Below, one piece after another: positions 46,071 through 55,368 of a stretch of DNA of 64,000 bases (within the stretch, counting starts at the first letter, position 1; each line of letters starts with the position of its first letter). Location: the NCBI RefSeq assembly GCF_947251865.1, contig NZ_OX366394.1:1364001-1428000 (forward strand), written 5' to 3'. Made by a program: the position numbers and the translations under genes. Below the pieces are notes generated by a model. The model made no database searches and was not told the origin of the DNA. It worked only from the letters and a program-made list of their open reading frames with translations. The DNA comes from Wolbachia endosymbiont (group B) of Protocalliphora azurea. GTDB lineage: Bacteria; Pseudomonadota; Alphaproteobacteria; Rickettsiales; Anaplasmataceae.

Positions 46071-48032
46071 TACACTACCGACAATGTTGCAAAAAACATA
46101 AAAATAAAACTAGAGAAAACCATTTCTCGAAAACTTCTGTGTCCAGAACCAAGAGTCCGATTTACTTATAGCGCTAATAATCAATTAACCATCGGCTTTA
46201 AGGAATGATATGAACATATTATTTCAAGGAAAAGTCATGAGAAACAAGAGATTAGCTATCCAAATTAGCTGTAGCTATGAACCTAATCGGTTAGCAGAAC
46301 AATGCTTATCAGATGCTTATGAAAAGGTAGTGTCAAAGGAAATAAGTCAAAAAAACTTAAAACATAAAAATGGGATTCAAGGAGGGTCAAATGGTAACAG
46401 TATGTTTATATGCGAGAGTTTCTTCGGGGAAACAAGTAGAAGGAAATACGATAGAAAGTCAAATTGCAGCTTTAGAGAAGCAAATTAATCTGGACGGATA
46501 CAGATTGTTAAGTGAGTATAAATTTATTGATAACGGCTACAGTGGATCTCATTTAGTCCGCCCTGATTTAGAAAAATTACGTGATAAAGTAACAGAAGGT
46601 AAAATTGATAAGATTTACATTCATTCTCCTGATCGTTTATCTAGAAAATATGCATATCAAATGGTGCTGATTGAAGAATTTGAAAAAGCAGGAGCAAAAG
46701 TGGTTTTTTTAAATTATGAGATTAACGGTAACCCAGAATCTCAATTACTGTTACAAATGCAAGGTATGATAGCAGAATATGAACGTGCGAAAATTATGGA
46801 ACGAAGTCGTCGTGGTAAAATCTATGCAGCTAACAAAGGCTATGTAAATGTAATGGGAGGAGCTCCTTATGGTTATCGTTATATAGATAAGCATATGGGA
46901 GGAGGACAAGCTTTATTTGAGATTAACGAAAAAGAAGCTGATGTCGTTCGTAAAGTATTTTTGTGGATAGGCAGAGAAAGAACAAGTATTGGGGAAGTAT
47001 GTCGTCGGCTAAATACTATGTCCATTAAGACACAAAAAGGAAAAGAACGCTGGAATAAAGGTACAATTTGGAGTATGTTGAAAAACCCTGCTTACAAAGG
47101 ACAAGCAGCTTTTGGTAGAAGAAGGTTAGGAGTAAGATTAAAGCAAGTAAGACCACAGAAAGGCTCTTGTGAGCAGCCAAAAAGTAACCACTCTGTCTAT
47201 CCTGTTGAAAAAGCAAATTGGATTTATATTAAAGTGCCAAATATAGTAGATGAAGATATATTTGATATTGTTCAAGAACAATTAGCTGAAAATAGAAAAG
47301 TAGCAAGGACAAGAAAAAGAGGAGCAAAGTACTTACTACAAGGTTTAGTCATATGTAAGCGTTGTAATTACGGATGTTACGGAACTTGCATGAGAAGTAG
47401 ACGAGAAGAAGAAGGTGGTCATTATGCATATTACCGTTGTAGTGGTAAAGATTCTTACCGTTTTGGTGGTAATAAGATTTGTGACAATAAACCCATTCGC
47501 TCAGATGCATTAGAAACAGCTGTGTGGGAAGAGGTTAAGCAGTTATTGAAAAATCCAAACAGGATTTTAGAAGAATACAAGCGTAGGCTTTCAGAACTAA
47601 AAAAATCATCATTGGATCAAAAAAGTGACCTGCTAGAGAAACAAGAAAATAAATTAAAACGTGGTATTGCTAGACTTATCGATAGTTATGCTCAAGAATA
47701 TATCAATCAAGAGGAATTTGAACCACGAATTAAAGCAATGAAACAAAGCTTAAAAACAATTAAAGAAGAGAAGAAAAAGATATTTTATCAAAAGGAATTA
47801 GAACAGGAGGTAACTCTGGTTGTGGCCAATTTAGAAGACTTTTCTTCCAATATTACGTTAAACCTTGATAACGCAGACTGGTTAACTAAACGTGATATTA
47901 TCAGAACATTGGTCAAGAGAATTGAAATTAACCTTGAGGACGTAAATGTGGTATTTCGCGTAAAAGAGCTACCGAACTCTTCTGGACATAATGGAAAGGA
48001 AAATAAAAATTTGCAACATTGTCGTAGGTGTA
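46071..48032 (+). mobile_element. Serine-recombinase element, copy R1 (1962 bp)
   Basis: Inverted ends TACACTACCGACAATGTTGC and TACACCTACGACAATGTTGC (3 mismatches in 22 bp) enclose a large serine recombinase and a small ORF. It is flanked by TT on both sides. The identical-length copy R2 at 53727-55688 is inverted. No other cargo is present, so it is either a minimal mobile element or a prophage integrase end. Confidence 0.75.
46210..46391 (+). CDS. Small ORF upstream of the recombinase
   Basis: The frame starts MNILFQGKVMRNKRLAIQIS and runs CSYEPNRLAEQCLSDAYEKV before overlapping the recombinase start in another frame (formal stop at 46488). It is present identically in both element copies. 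The N-terminal 60 residues look protein-like; the tail lies out of frame in the recombinase gene. Function unknown. Confidence 0.4.
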
Positions 48033-48049
48033 TTAATGATAAACCTTGA
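46391..48049 (+). CDS. Large serine recombinase, copy R1
   Basis: The 552-residue site-specific recombinase of the resolvase/integrase type resembles prophage WO integrases. The catalytic domain opens VCLYARVSSGKQVEGNTIES with the nucleophilic Ser in ARVS, then SPDRLSRKYAYQ and AEYERAKIMERSRRGK. The recombinase domain is at about 160-300. A zinc ribbon (CKRCNYGCYGTC ... C) and a long coiled coil follow. The start is placed at 46391 because AAGGAGG lies just upstream. The last codons extend past the element end. Confidence 0.92.
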   Translation: MVTVCLYARVSSGKQVEGNTIESQIAALEKQINLDGYRLLSEYKFIDNGYSGSHLVRPDLEKLRDKVTEGKIDKIYIHSPDRLSRKYAYQMVLIEEFEKAGAKVVFLNYEINGNPESQLLLQMQGMIAEYERAKIMERSRRGKIYAANKGYVNVMGGAPYGYRYIDKHMGGGQALFEINEKEADVVRKVFLWIGRERTSIGEVCRRLNTMSIKTQKGKERWNKGTIWSMLKNPAYKGQAAFGRRRLGVRLKQVRPQKGSCEQPKSNHSVYPVEKANWIYIKVPNIVDEDIFDIVQEQLAENRKVARTRKRGAKYLLQGLVICKRCNYGCYGTCMRSRREEEGGHYAYYRCSGKDSYRFGGNKICDNKPIRSDALETAVWEEVKQLLKNPNRILEEYKRRLSELKKSSLDQKSDLLEKQENKLKRGIARLIDSYAQEYINQEEFEPRIKAMKQSLKTIKEEKKKIFYQKELEQEVTLVVANLEDFSSNITLNLDNADWLTKRDIIRTLVKRIEINLEDVNVVFRVKELPNSSGHNGKENKNLQHCRRCINDKP

Positions 48050-48755
48050 TACTACTTTGCATTGTGCTGCTAAAGGTGGCAACTTAGAAGTAGTTCAAGC
48101 TTTATTAGGCAAAGTGGCTAATATTAATGCACAAAACAGTTATAGAGATACTGCTTTGCATATTGCTGCTGGATTTGGTCATTTGGAAGTAGTTCAATTT
48201 CTGTTAGAAAAGGGTGCTAGTTTTGAAACACGAAACAACGAAGGATGTACTGCTTTGCATATTGCTGCTGAAACTGGTCACTTAGAAGTAGTTCAAGCTC
48301 TGTTAAAAAAAGGGGCTAACATTGAAGCAAAAAGCAAAAATGGCAGTACTGCGTTGCATGAAGCTGCTAGAATGGGTCGCTCAGACATAGTTCAATATCT
48401 TGTAGAGGAAAAAAAGGCTACTATTGACGTAAAGGACGTTGATTGTAATACCCCCCTGGATTTAGCTGATAGAAACGGCCACAAAAATATTGTTGAGTAT
48501 CTTAATTTTCAAGAAAAGAAGCATTCTGAAACTTCAAAAGCAATAAAGACTAGTTTCTCTGTAGGTGTAATAGCCATGTTGACAGTAACTATGGGATGTA
48601 TTGTTACTCATGTTAGTTTATCAATATTAGTTATTGCTGCATTGATAGTTGGAGCCATTGCTGGTGGCATGACATATACAGTATTAAAGCCTAGTACTAA
48701 GCTAAATGAATATGAAGTAGAGAGACAAAGTTTACCAGAAACCGTAATACCTTAA
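48036..48755 (+). CDS. Ankyrin-repeat membrane protein, possibly 5'-truncated
   Basis: About 239 residues. Four to five good ankyrin repeats run TTLHCAAKGGNLEVVQALL, TALHIAAGFGHLEVVQFLL, TALHIAAETGHLEVVQALL and TALHEAARMGRSDIVQYLV. Two hydrophobic segments close the protein (FSVGVIAMLTVTMGCIVTHV and ILVIAALIVGAIAGGMTYT). The gene begins 4 nt after the end of R1, without a ribosome site of its own. An alternative frame start at 47991 lies inside R1. The original N-terminus may have been lost to the insertion. Such proteins are candidate host-interaction factors. Confidence 0.82.
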   Translation: MINLDTTLHCAAKGGNLEVVQALLGKVANINAQNSYRDTALHIAAGFGHLEVVQFLLEKGASFETRNNEGCTALHIAAETGHLEVVQALLKKGANIEAKSKNGSTALHEAARMGRSDIVQYLVEEKKATIDVKDVDCNTPLDLADRNGHKNIVEYLNFQEKKHSETSKAIKTSFSVGVIAMLTVTMGCIVTHVSLSILVIAALIVGAIAGGMTYTVLKPSTKLNEYEVERQSLPETVIP

Positions 48756-48842
48756 TAGTGAATGTTATATAGCAAATTAGATCTTGTCTTTTATGTCGGG
48801 TATATAATAATAAAATATGAGGTTTTGAATTGAGGTAGAGTT

Positions 48843-49001
48843 ATGAGCTTTGATAAGTTGGAAGAAATACTAGCTTTTATTGATGCTGACGTTGGTTTAA
48901 GTAAGAGTAATGTCGTTGGAAAAATAGAAGAGAAGCTAAAACAAGTAGATACATCTGGCCTATTACAGTTTGCTGTTTTGAAAAACAATAAACGAATGGG
49001 G
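48843..49001 (+). pseudogene. Gene truncated by IS256
   Basis: The frame MSFDKLEEILAFIDADVGLS continues KSNVVGKIEEKLKQVDTSGL and LQFAVLKNNKRMG before running into IS256 sequence. No family is recognised. The rest of the gene is absent. Confidence 0.5.
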
Positions 49002-49207
49002 AACGTTCAAAAAAGTGTGTCAAGCCGCATTTTTAGTTCAACTCAATTTTCAATCTATCTGGAAAGAAAATATCAAGTTGAGACATAGTTAAAGCCCAAT
49101 TAGGGAGAGCCATAATCCACCTTTGCTCTACCTTTTTTATAGCACAATATACCTGTTTGTACAAGGCATTTGTACTAGTAAATGAACCCTTAGTTTTAGT
49201 AAATTTC
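48999..49207 (-). mobile_element. 209-bp terminal fragment of IS256
   Basis: This fragment exactly repeats the first 209 bp of the adjacent full copy (49208-49416), ending at AGTAAATTTC. It is the transposase C-terminal end of the element in direct tandem with the next copy. Confidence 0.9.
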
Positions 49208-50544
49208 GGGAACGTTCAAAAAAGTGTGTCAAGCCGCATTTTTAGTTCAACTCAATTTTCAATCTATCTGGAAAGAAAATATCAAGTTGAGACATAGTTA
49301 AAGCCCAATTAGGGAGAGCCATAATCCACCTTTGCTCTACCTTTTTTATAGCACAATATACCTGTTTGTACAAGGCATTTGTACTAGTAAATGAACCCTT
49401 AGTTTTAGTAAATTTCCTGATTTGTCTATGCAACCCCTCAATTGGATTAGTGGTGTAAATCAGCTTCCTAACTGGCCCAGAATACTTAAAATAACTGGAT
49501 AAGTTTTCCCAATTGTTCTGCCAGGATTTTATAACTAAAGGATACTTTTCTCCCCATTTTTCTTCCAGCTCAAGCAGATAATTCTCAGCAATTTCTTTAC
49601 TTGAAGCACGATATATTTTTTTCAGATCATTCATGAAAACTTTTACATCTTTACTGGATACATATTTCAGAGAATTTCTTATTTGGTGTACTATACATAG
49701 CTGCACTTCTGCACTGGGAAATACACTGTTGATGGCTGCAGGAAAGCTTTTTAGCCCATCTACACATGCAATCAGAATATCTTCTACTCCTCTTTCTTTG
49801 AGGTCATTTAAAACTCCCAACCAGAAGTTAGCTCCCTCACTTTCAGCCAGATAAAAACCTAATACTTCTTTTCTGCCATTTTGATTTATACCCAATATAT
49901 TATACATGCATTTACTTACGCAATGTCCGTCCTCCTTGACCTTAAAAAACATGCCATCCATGAACACTATTGGATACACTGATTGCAATGGACGGCTGCG
50001 CCATTCATTGATTATTGGTAGCAGTTTATCAGTAATATTGGATATCTCTGCTGCTGATATTTTATGGTCATATATTTCCTCAACGTGTGAAGCTATGTCT
50101 CTGTATCCCATGCCACTGGCGTATGTACTTAAGACCTTTGCTTCAAGTTCTGGATGTAGGCTTGTTTGCCTTTTTTTGACTATTTGCGGTTCAAAGCTTC
50201 CTTCTCTGTCTCTTGGTGTTAATAGTTCAAATGAGCCTGAACTTGTACGTAAAGTTTTTGCATTCCTTCCATTTCTTCGGTTATTTTCTTCACTTTTAGC
50301 TGACATGTGGCTTTCTATTTCACCTTCCAGACTTGCCTCTAGCAGCCTTTTTATAAACGGTGTTAATGCTCCATCTCTTCCTGTCAATGGTCTTCCTTCT
50401 CGTATAGATGACAGGATATTTGTTTCTAATTCTTTATAATCTACCAAACCAGTAGTTCTATTTGCTTGACTCATATCAAACCTCCATTTTTTATATCAAT
50501 TTATTACTTTTTTTTCGGTTTGACACACTTTTTTGAACATTCCC
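49208..50544 (-). mobile_element. IS256-family insertion sequence, copy 2 (1337 bp)
   Basis: Same length and ends as copy 1 (32652-33988), inverted relative to it. There is no matching target duplication: the outer left flank, before the 209-bp fragment, is AACGAATG and the right flank is GCTTGCAC. An adjacent deletion or recombination has therefore removed one original flank. Confidence 0.9.
49242..50474 (-). CDS. IS256-family transposase, copy 2
   Basis: This 410-residue DDE transposase has the same sequence as the protein at 32722-33954, including VFMDGMFFK, CVDGLKSFPAAINSVFP and TNPIEGLHRQIRK. The frame is intact with GGAGG before the start. Confidence 0.94.
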   Translation of the reverse strand: MSQANRTTGLVDYKELETNILSSIREGRPLTGRDGALTPFIKRLLEASLEGEIESHMSAKSEENNRRNGRNAKTLRTSSGSFELLTPRDREGSFEPQIVKKRQTSLHPELEAKVLSTYASGMGYRDIASHVEEIYDHKISAAEISNITDKLLPIINEWRSRPLQSVYPIVFMDGMFFKVKEDGHCVSKCMYNILGINQNGRKEVLGFYLAESEGANFWLGVLNDLKERGVEDILIACVDGLKSFPAAINSVFPSAEVQLCIVHQIRNSLKYVSSKDVKVFMNDLKKIYRASSKEIAENYLLELEEKWGEKYPLVIKSWQNNWENLSSYFKYSGPVRKLIYTTNPIEGLHRQIRKFTKTKGSFTSTNALYKQVYCAIKKVEQRWIMALPNWALTMSQLDIFFPDRLKIELN

Positions 50545-50624
50545 GCTTGCACTTAACTTGACGCTTATGAACACTACCAAACAAGAAATAATTGAAAGTC
50601 TTTTATTATACAATCAGGAAAAGC

Positions 50625-50840
50625 ATGCAAAAACAAAAAATCCCAATCACAGTAATAATAACGATGGTAATACAGACCATAGCAACAATTTGGTGGCTCG
50701 CCAAGCTAGACTTACGGGTACACATGCATGATAAATTTATAGAGCAGAACAATGGATTGGCCGTTACGGTATATCGTCTGGAAGAACGGGTAAAGAATCT
50801 TTCTGAGGAATTGGATGAACTTAAAGCTGATTTAAAGTAA
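50625..50840 (+). CDS. Small phage-like membrane protein with a coiled coil
   Basis: The 71-residue protein starts MQKQKIPITVIITMVIQTIA after AGGAAAAG. One N-terminal membrane helix is followed by a C-terminal heptad region (NGLAVTVYRLEERVKNLSEEL). This layout is common for small phage accessory or lysis-associated proteins; no function is claimed. An overlapping 54-codon frame from 50569 (MNTTKQEIIESLLLYNQEKH) in another frame may also be real. Confidence 0.6.
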   Translation: MQKQKIPITVIITMVIQTIATIWWLAKLDLRVHMHDKFIEQNNGLAVTVYRLEERVKNLSEELDELKADLK

Positions 50841-51362
50841 TTATTCTTCTACTTTTGGTGTGTAAGCATCAGATTGAGATTGACGATCCTTCCAGTTTTC
50901 GATGTATTGCTCAACTAATTGAGGATCCCCTGTTATAATCAGTAGATTCTCAGCATTTCTTGATTCAGCTGCATAGGTGAAATTAAAAGAGCCAGTTATT
51001 ATTTTGTTATCATCAATAATCATTATTTTACTATGAGCAATCGCTGGTTTAAAGTCTACCCAAATTGGGATTTTTTGCTCAAACAGCTCATTGATAACAC
51101 TATACTTTGAGCTAACTTGCGATTCGTCGAGAATAACCATGACATCAACTCCACGCTTTTTAGCTTGAACCAAGGATTCAGCAATAGGCTTCGAGGTAAA
51201 TTGGTATGCCTGAACCAACACGGATTTTTTAGCATGACCCACAGAATCAATTATTAGATTGGTGCAATTTTCTCTAGGAGTGAAACATACAGTAGTACTT
51301 GGACAAGAAACACAACCTGATAAAAGCAAACAAGTTAAAAAAATCAATAAATATCTAAACAT
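50841..51362 (-). CDS. Phospholipase D-like (Nuc-type) lipoprotein
   Basis: About 173 residues. The ATG at 51362 gives MFRYLLIFLTCLLLSGC, a lipoprotein signal with lipobox LSGC. The single PLD catalytic motif is HSKIMIIDDNKIITGSFN (HxK...D...GSFN), as in the Nuc endonuclease, which works as a dimer. FTYAAESRNAENLLII follows. It may be a periplasmic or outer-membrane nuclease or phospholipase. It diverges from the patatin gene with the two ATGs overlapping by 2 nt. Confidence 0.87.
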   Translation of the reverse strand: MFRYLLIFLTCLLLSGCVSCPSTTVCFTPRENCTNLIIDSVGHAKKSVLVQAYQFTSKPIAESLVQAKKRGVDVMVILDESQVSSKYSVINELFEQKIPIWVDFKPAIAHSKIMIIDDNKIITGSFNFTYAAESRNAENLLIITGDPQLVEQYIENWKDRQSQSDAYTPKVEE

Positions 51363-52278
51363 GGCCAAATATATTCTTTCAGTCGACGGTGGAGGCATAA
51401 GAGGTATTATACCTGCTATTGTTCTAGCTGAAATAGAGTATAGAACAAAAAAGCCAATCTCTCAAATGTTTGACTTAATGGTCGGAACTTCTACAGGTGG
51501 TATTATCGTTGCCGGATTATGTAATAAACAATACTCTGCTCTCGACTTAGTTGATCTCTATCAGAAAGACGGGTCACATATCTTTAAGTCTTCATTTTTC
51601 AGAAGATCAATATTTTCCTGGCTAAATTGTGCACAGTATTCATGCAAAAATATTGAATGCGTTCTGAATAGATATTTTGGTGATTCTACTCTTGCAGATG
51701 CAACAAATAATTTAATGCTTACAAGCTACGATATTAAGAACAATTATCCCTTCTTCTTTAAAAGCTGGAGAGAAGATAGAAATTTTATCAAATTGAAAGA
51801 TGCATTACGATCTACAACTGCAGCACCTACTTACTTTGCACCTAAATATCTTAAAATCAACCAAAAGGAAATGGTATTAGTGGATGGCGGAGTATTTGCA
51901 AATAATCCAGCGGCTTGTGCATATGCAAGTGGTAAGAGGTTATTTCCAAATGATGATATTATAATTTTATCAATTGGTACTGGCAGAACAGATAGAAGCA
52001 TAGAGTATTTTAATTCAAGGAGATTTGGAAAAATAGGATGGATCAAGCCACTACTACATGTGATGTTTGCTTCAAGTTTAGATGCAGTAAATTACCAACT
52101 TGATCAAGTTATAGCTGATAAATATATACGCATACAATCGCAATTGAAAATAGCATCACCTGACATGGATAATATTACATCAAAAAATATCAAATCTCTG
52201 CAGGAGGAGGCAAAGGCAATGGTAGAGGACAATCAAAAAGTGATAGAAAAATTCTGTATAGAAATATTAAATATATAA
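51361..52278 (+). CDS. Patatin-like phospholipase
   Basis: The 305-residue protein from the ATG at 51361 (MAKYILSVDGGGIRGIIPAI) has the oxyanion motif DGGGIRG, the nucleophile elbow GTSTGG and the catalytic Asp in VDGGVFANNPA. It is a lipid acyl hydrolase. Patatins are a regular part of prophage WO and may help phage exit or host-membrane interaction. The start must be here because the divergent PLD gene begins at the same bases. The product has no signal peptide. Confidence 0.92.
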   Translation: MAKYILSVDGGGIRGIIPAIVLAEIEYRTKKPISQMFDLMVGTSTGGIIVAGLCNKQYSALDLVDLYQKDGSHIFKSSFFRRSIFSWLNCAQYSCKNIECVLNRYFGDSTLADATNNLMLTSYDIKNNYPFFFKSWREDRNFIKLKDALRSTTAAPTYFAPKYLKINQKEMVLVDGGVFANNPAACAYASGKRLFPNDDIIILSIGTGRTDRSIEYFNSRRFGKIGWIKPLLHVMFASSLDAVNYQLDQVIADKYIRIQSQLKIASPDMDNITSKNIKSLQEEAKAMVEDNQKVIEKFCIEILNI

Positions 52279-52344
52279 CTATTCTCTCTAATATTTTAAT
52301 ATATTATTTATGAGTCAGTAAACTACTGCTGTTTTTAACCCAGA

Positions 52345-53277
52345 TTAAGTTTTGAAAGCATAATTTTCAAGCTCCTCAATAGATAAATCTGTTATTTTAG
52401 AAATAGCATCAATAGAAACGTCCAACATACGTAGATTATTCGCAACTTTTATTGCCTCTGCTTTGTAAATCTTTTCTTTATAAATTTGCTTTCTTTGCGA
52501 TAAAAATTCTACCCATATGCCTAGTTCATCTCGTGATTCTTGATTGTCAATTTTTTTAGACTCTTTCACCCAACTTAATAGCTCGTTTTCTGCTTTGCAA
52601 TTATCTTCTTCATACTTCTTCATCAGATCTTCAGCATTCACTGATAACTTCTCTGCTATTTCCCATAATCTTTCACTTAAAATAGTAGCACTCCCTTGTT
52701 CATAGTGATGTATCTGTGAGGGTCCTACATCTAGCTTTTTTGCTAATTCTTCTTGAGTATACCCTCTTATTATTCTCCATTTTTTTATCTCTTGTCCTTC
52801 GTTTGAATGCTCAGAGCCTTTTTCCTCATCATATTCATCAATTGACAAACCAGTTCCCCGATAGATAATATCAGTATCAAACCCTACTTTCGCTAAGTTC
52901 TTGGCCATGCTTACCCTTGCAGCTTTTACATTATTTTCCTCTTCAGCTTGAATAAACCCAGTTAAGTCGCGAATCAACTTGCATGATTCTTGTCCCTTTA
53001 TTTTTGCTATAAAGTTGTACATCCATTCTTTGTTAAAAGAACAACTTTCTCTCAGTACTTTTTGTCTAGGAAATAAGCTACCAATGTGAACTGATAATGC
53101 TTCCGCTATGACTTTTAATTTTTCAGTTGGAATGCCACATGTTCCTTGCTCATATCTTAGTAATGTATGATATTTTATGCCTGTTTTCTCTACTAAATCT
53201 TTTAGGGTATACTTTTGTTTTAATCTCCAGCTTCTTACTTTTTGTGCTATTTTATATCTTATAGAGATATTTGCCAT
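52345..53277 (-). CDS. Transcriptional regulator with two XRE helix-turn-helix domains
   Basis: The 310-residue paralogue of the protein at 43122 has helix-turn-helix 1 in RLKQKYTLKDLVEKTGIKYH and helix-turn-helix 2 in RGYTQEELAKKLDVGPSQIH. Each is followed by the helical motif (MAKNLAKVGFDTDIIYRGTG and VANNLRMLDVSIDAISKITD), the second complete with LSIEELENYAFKT. It probably controls WO accessory genes. It is convergent with the patatin gene. Confidence 0.87.
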   Translation of the reverse strand: MANISIRYKIAQKVRSWRLKQKYTLKDLVEKTGIKYHTLLRYEQGTCGIPTEKLKVIAEALSVHIGSLFPRQKVLRESCSFNKEWMYNFIAKIKGQESCKLIRDLTGFIQAEEENNVKAARVSMAKNLAKVGFDTDIIYRGTGLSIDEYDEEKGSEHSNEGQEIKKWRIIRGYTQEELAKKLDVGPSQIHHYEQGSATILSERLWEIAEKLSVNAEDLMKKYEEDNCKAENELLSWVKESKKIDNQESRDELGIWVEFLSQRKQIYKEKIYKAEAIKVANNLRMLDVSIDAISKITDLSIEELENYAFKT

Positions 53278-53402
53278 ATCGTAACAATTTTACCGAAATA
53301 AACCATCTGTTATTTTACTATAACCTAAAATTTAGCTTATAAAGAAGTTGCAATTTTGTGGTTGTAAGTAAGAAGGGAAGAAAACCCTCCCCTCCTCATT
53401 GT

Positions 53403-53726
53403 TTAAAGTTTCCGGGAAGTTTCTTTACTACCTCCACACACCTTATCAACCCATGATAATGTTTCACTATTACTAATTGCCTTTATTTCTTCTTTTGCCT
53501 TTTCTTTATTCCACTTGCCACTCCTAGGGAAACTTCCTTTTTCTACCGCTTCTGTGACTGTCATTCCTCCAAAAAAGCAACCTTTTCCTATATTTTCCCC
53601 TTTTTTTTGTAGTTCAGACCACATTTCTTTATCTGCTACTCTGACCTCTACTTGACTGTCATTTTCCGCATTATGGTATACTACAATTTTTAGGCTACCA
53701 ATACTTGTAGGAAATGTTATCTCAAA
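53403..53726 (-). pseudogene. Paralogous family member 2, C-terminal part
   Basis: About 105 codons continue the gene broken at 46070: FEITFPTSIGSLKIVVYHNA, then VRVADKEMWSELQKKGENIG, GCFFGGMTVTEAVEKG and a tail ending SKETSRKL. It matches the C-terminal module of members 1 and 3 (ENCLLGGYSVHDAIKRG). A start codon inside element R2 fuses the leader MERKIKICNIVVGV to it, giving a 121-codon frame from 53768. It was separated from its N-terminal part by the R1/R2 inversion. Confidence 0.8.
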
Positions 53727-55368
53727 TACACCTACGACAATGTTGCAAATTTTTATTTTCCTTTCCATTATGTCCAGAAGAGTTCGGTAGCTCTTTTACG
53801 CGAAATACCACATTTACGTCCTCAAGGTTAATTTCAATTCTCTTGACCAATGTTCTGATAATATCACGTTTAGTTAACCAGTCTGCGTTATCAAGGTTTA
53901 ACGTAATATTGGAAGAAAAGTCTTCTAAATTGGCCACAACCAGAGTTACCTCCTGTTCTAATTCCTTTTGATAAAATATCTTTTTCTTCTCTTCTTTAAT
54001 TGTTTTTAAGCTTTGTTTCATTGCTTTAATTCGTGGTTCAAATTCCTCTTGATTGATATATTCTTGAGCATAACTATCGATAAGTCTAGCAATACCACGT
54101 TTTAATTTATTTTCTTGTTTCTCTAGCAGGTCACTTTTTTGATCCAATGATGATTTTTTTAGTTCTGAAAGCCTACGCTTGTATTCTTCTAAAATCCTGT
54201 TTGGATTTTTCAATAACTGCTTAACCTCTTCCCACACAGCTGTTTCTAATGCATCTGAGCGAATGGGTTTATTGTCACAAATCTTATTACCACCAAAACG
54301 GTAAGAATCTTTACCACTACAACGGTAATATGCATAATGACCACCTTCTTCTTCTCGTCTACTTCTCATGCAAGTTCCGTAACATCCGTAATTACAACGC
54401 TTACATATGACTAAACCTTGTAGTAAGTACTTTGCTCCTCTTTTTCTTGTCCTTGCTACTTTTCTATTTTCAGCTAATTGTTCTTGAACAATATCAAATA
54501 TATCTTCATCTACTATATTTGGCACTTTAATATAAATCCAATTTGCTTTTTCAACAGGATAGACAGAGTGGTTACTTTTTGGCTGCTCACAAGAGCCTTT
54601 CTGTGGTCTTACTTGCTTTAATCTTACTCCTAACCTTCTTCTACCAAAAGCTGCTTGTCCTTTGTAAGCAGGGTTTTTCAACATACTCCAAATTGTACCT
54701 TTATTCCAGCGTTCTTTTCCTTTTTGTGTCTTAATGGACATAGTATTTAGCCGACGACATACTTCCCCAATACTTGTTCTTTCTCTGCCTATCCACAAAA
54801 ATACTTTACGAACGACATCAGCTTCTTTTTCGTTAATCTCAAATAAAGCTTGTCCTCCTCCCATATGCTTATCTATATAACGATAACCATAAGGAGCTCC
54901 TCCCATTACATTTACATAGCCTTTGTTAGCTGCATAGATTTTACCACGACGACTTCGTTCCATAATTTTCGCACGTTCATATTCTGCTATCATACCTTGC
55001 ATTTGTAACAGTAATTGAGATTCTGGGTTACCGTTAATCTCATAATTTAAAAAAACCACTTTTGCTCCTGCTTTTTCAAATTCTTCAATCAGCACCATTT
55101 GATATGCATATTTTCTAGATAAACGATCAGGAGAATGAATGTAAATCTTATCAATTTTACCTTCTGTTACTTTATCACGTAATTTTTCTAAATCAGGGCG
55201 GACTAAATGAGATCCACTGTAGCCGTTATCAATAAATTTATACTCACTTAACAATCTGTATCCGTCCAGATTAATTTGCTTCTCTAAAGCTGCAATTTGA
55301 CTTTCTATCGTATTTCCTTCTACTTGTTTCCCCGAAGAAACTCTCGCATATAAACATACTGTTACCAT
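53722..55368 (-). CDS. Large serine recombinase, copy R2
   Basis: The sequence is the same as the recombinase at 46391-48049 except for the last few codons, which come from the flanking gene. All catalytic blocks (ARVSSGKQ, SPDRLSRKY, ERAKIMERSRRGK) and the zinc ribbon are intact. The start is chosen at 55368 for the AAGGAGG upstream. Confidence 0.92.
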   Translation of the reverse strand: MVTVCLYARVSSGKQVEGNTIESQIAALEKQINLDGYRLLSEYKFIDNGYSGSHLVRPDLEKLRDKVTEGKIDKIYIHSPDRLSRKYAYQMVLIEEFEKAGAKVVFLNYEINGNPESQLLLQMQGMIAEYERAKIMERSRRGKIYAANKGYVNVMGGAPYGYRYIDKHMGGGQALFEINEKEADVVRKVFLWIGRERTSIGEVCRRLNTMSIKTQKGKERWNKGTIWSMLKNPAYKGQAAFGRRRLGVRLKQVRPQKGSCEQPKSNHSVYPVEKANWIYIKVPNIVDEDIFDIVQEQLAENRKVARTRKRGAKYLLQGLVICKRCNYGCYGTCMRSRREEEGGHYAYYRCSGKDSYRFGGNKICDNKPIRSDALETAVWEEVKQLLKNPNRILEEYKRRLSELKKSSLDQKSDLLEKQENKLKRGIARLIDSYAQEYINQEEFEPRIKAMKQSLKTIKEEKKKIFYQKELEQEVTLVVANLEDFSSNITLNLDNADWLTKRDIIRTLVKRIEINLEDVNVVFRVKELPNSSGHNGKENKNLQHCRRCI

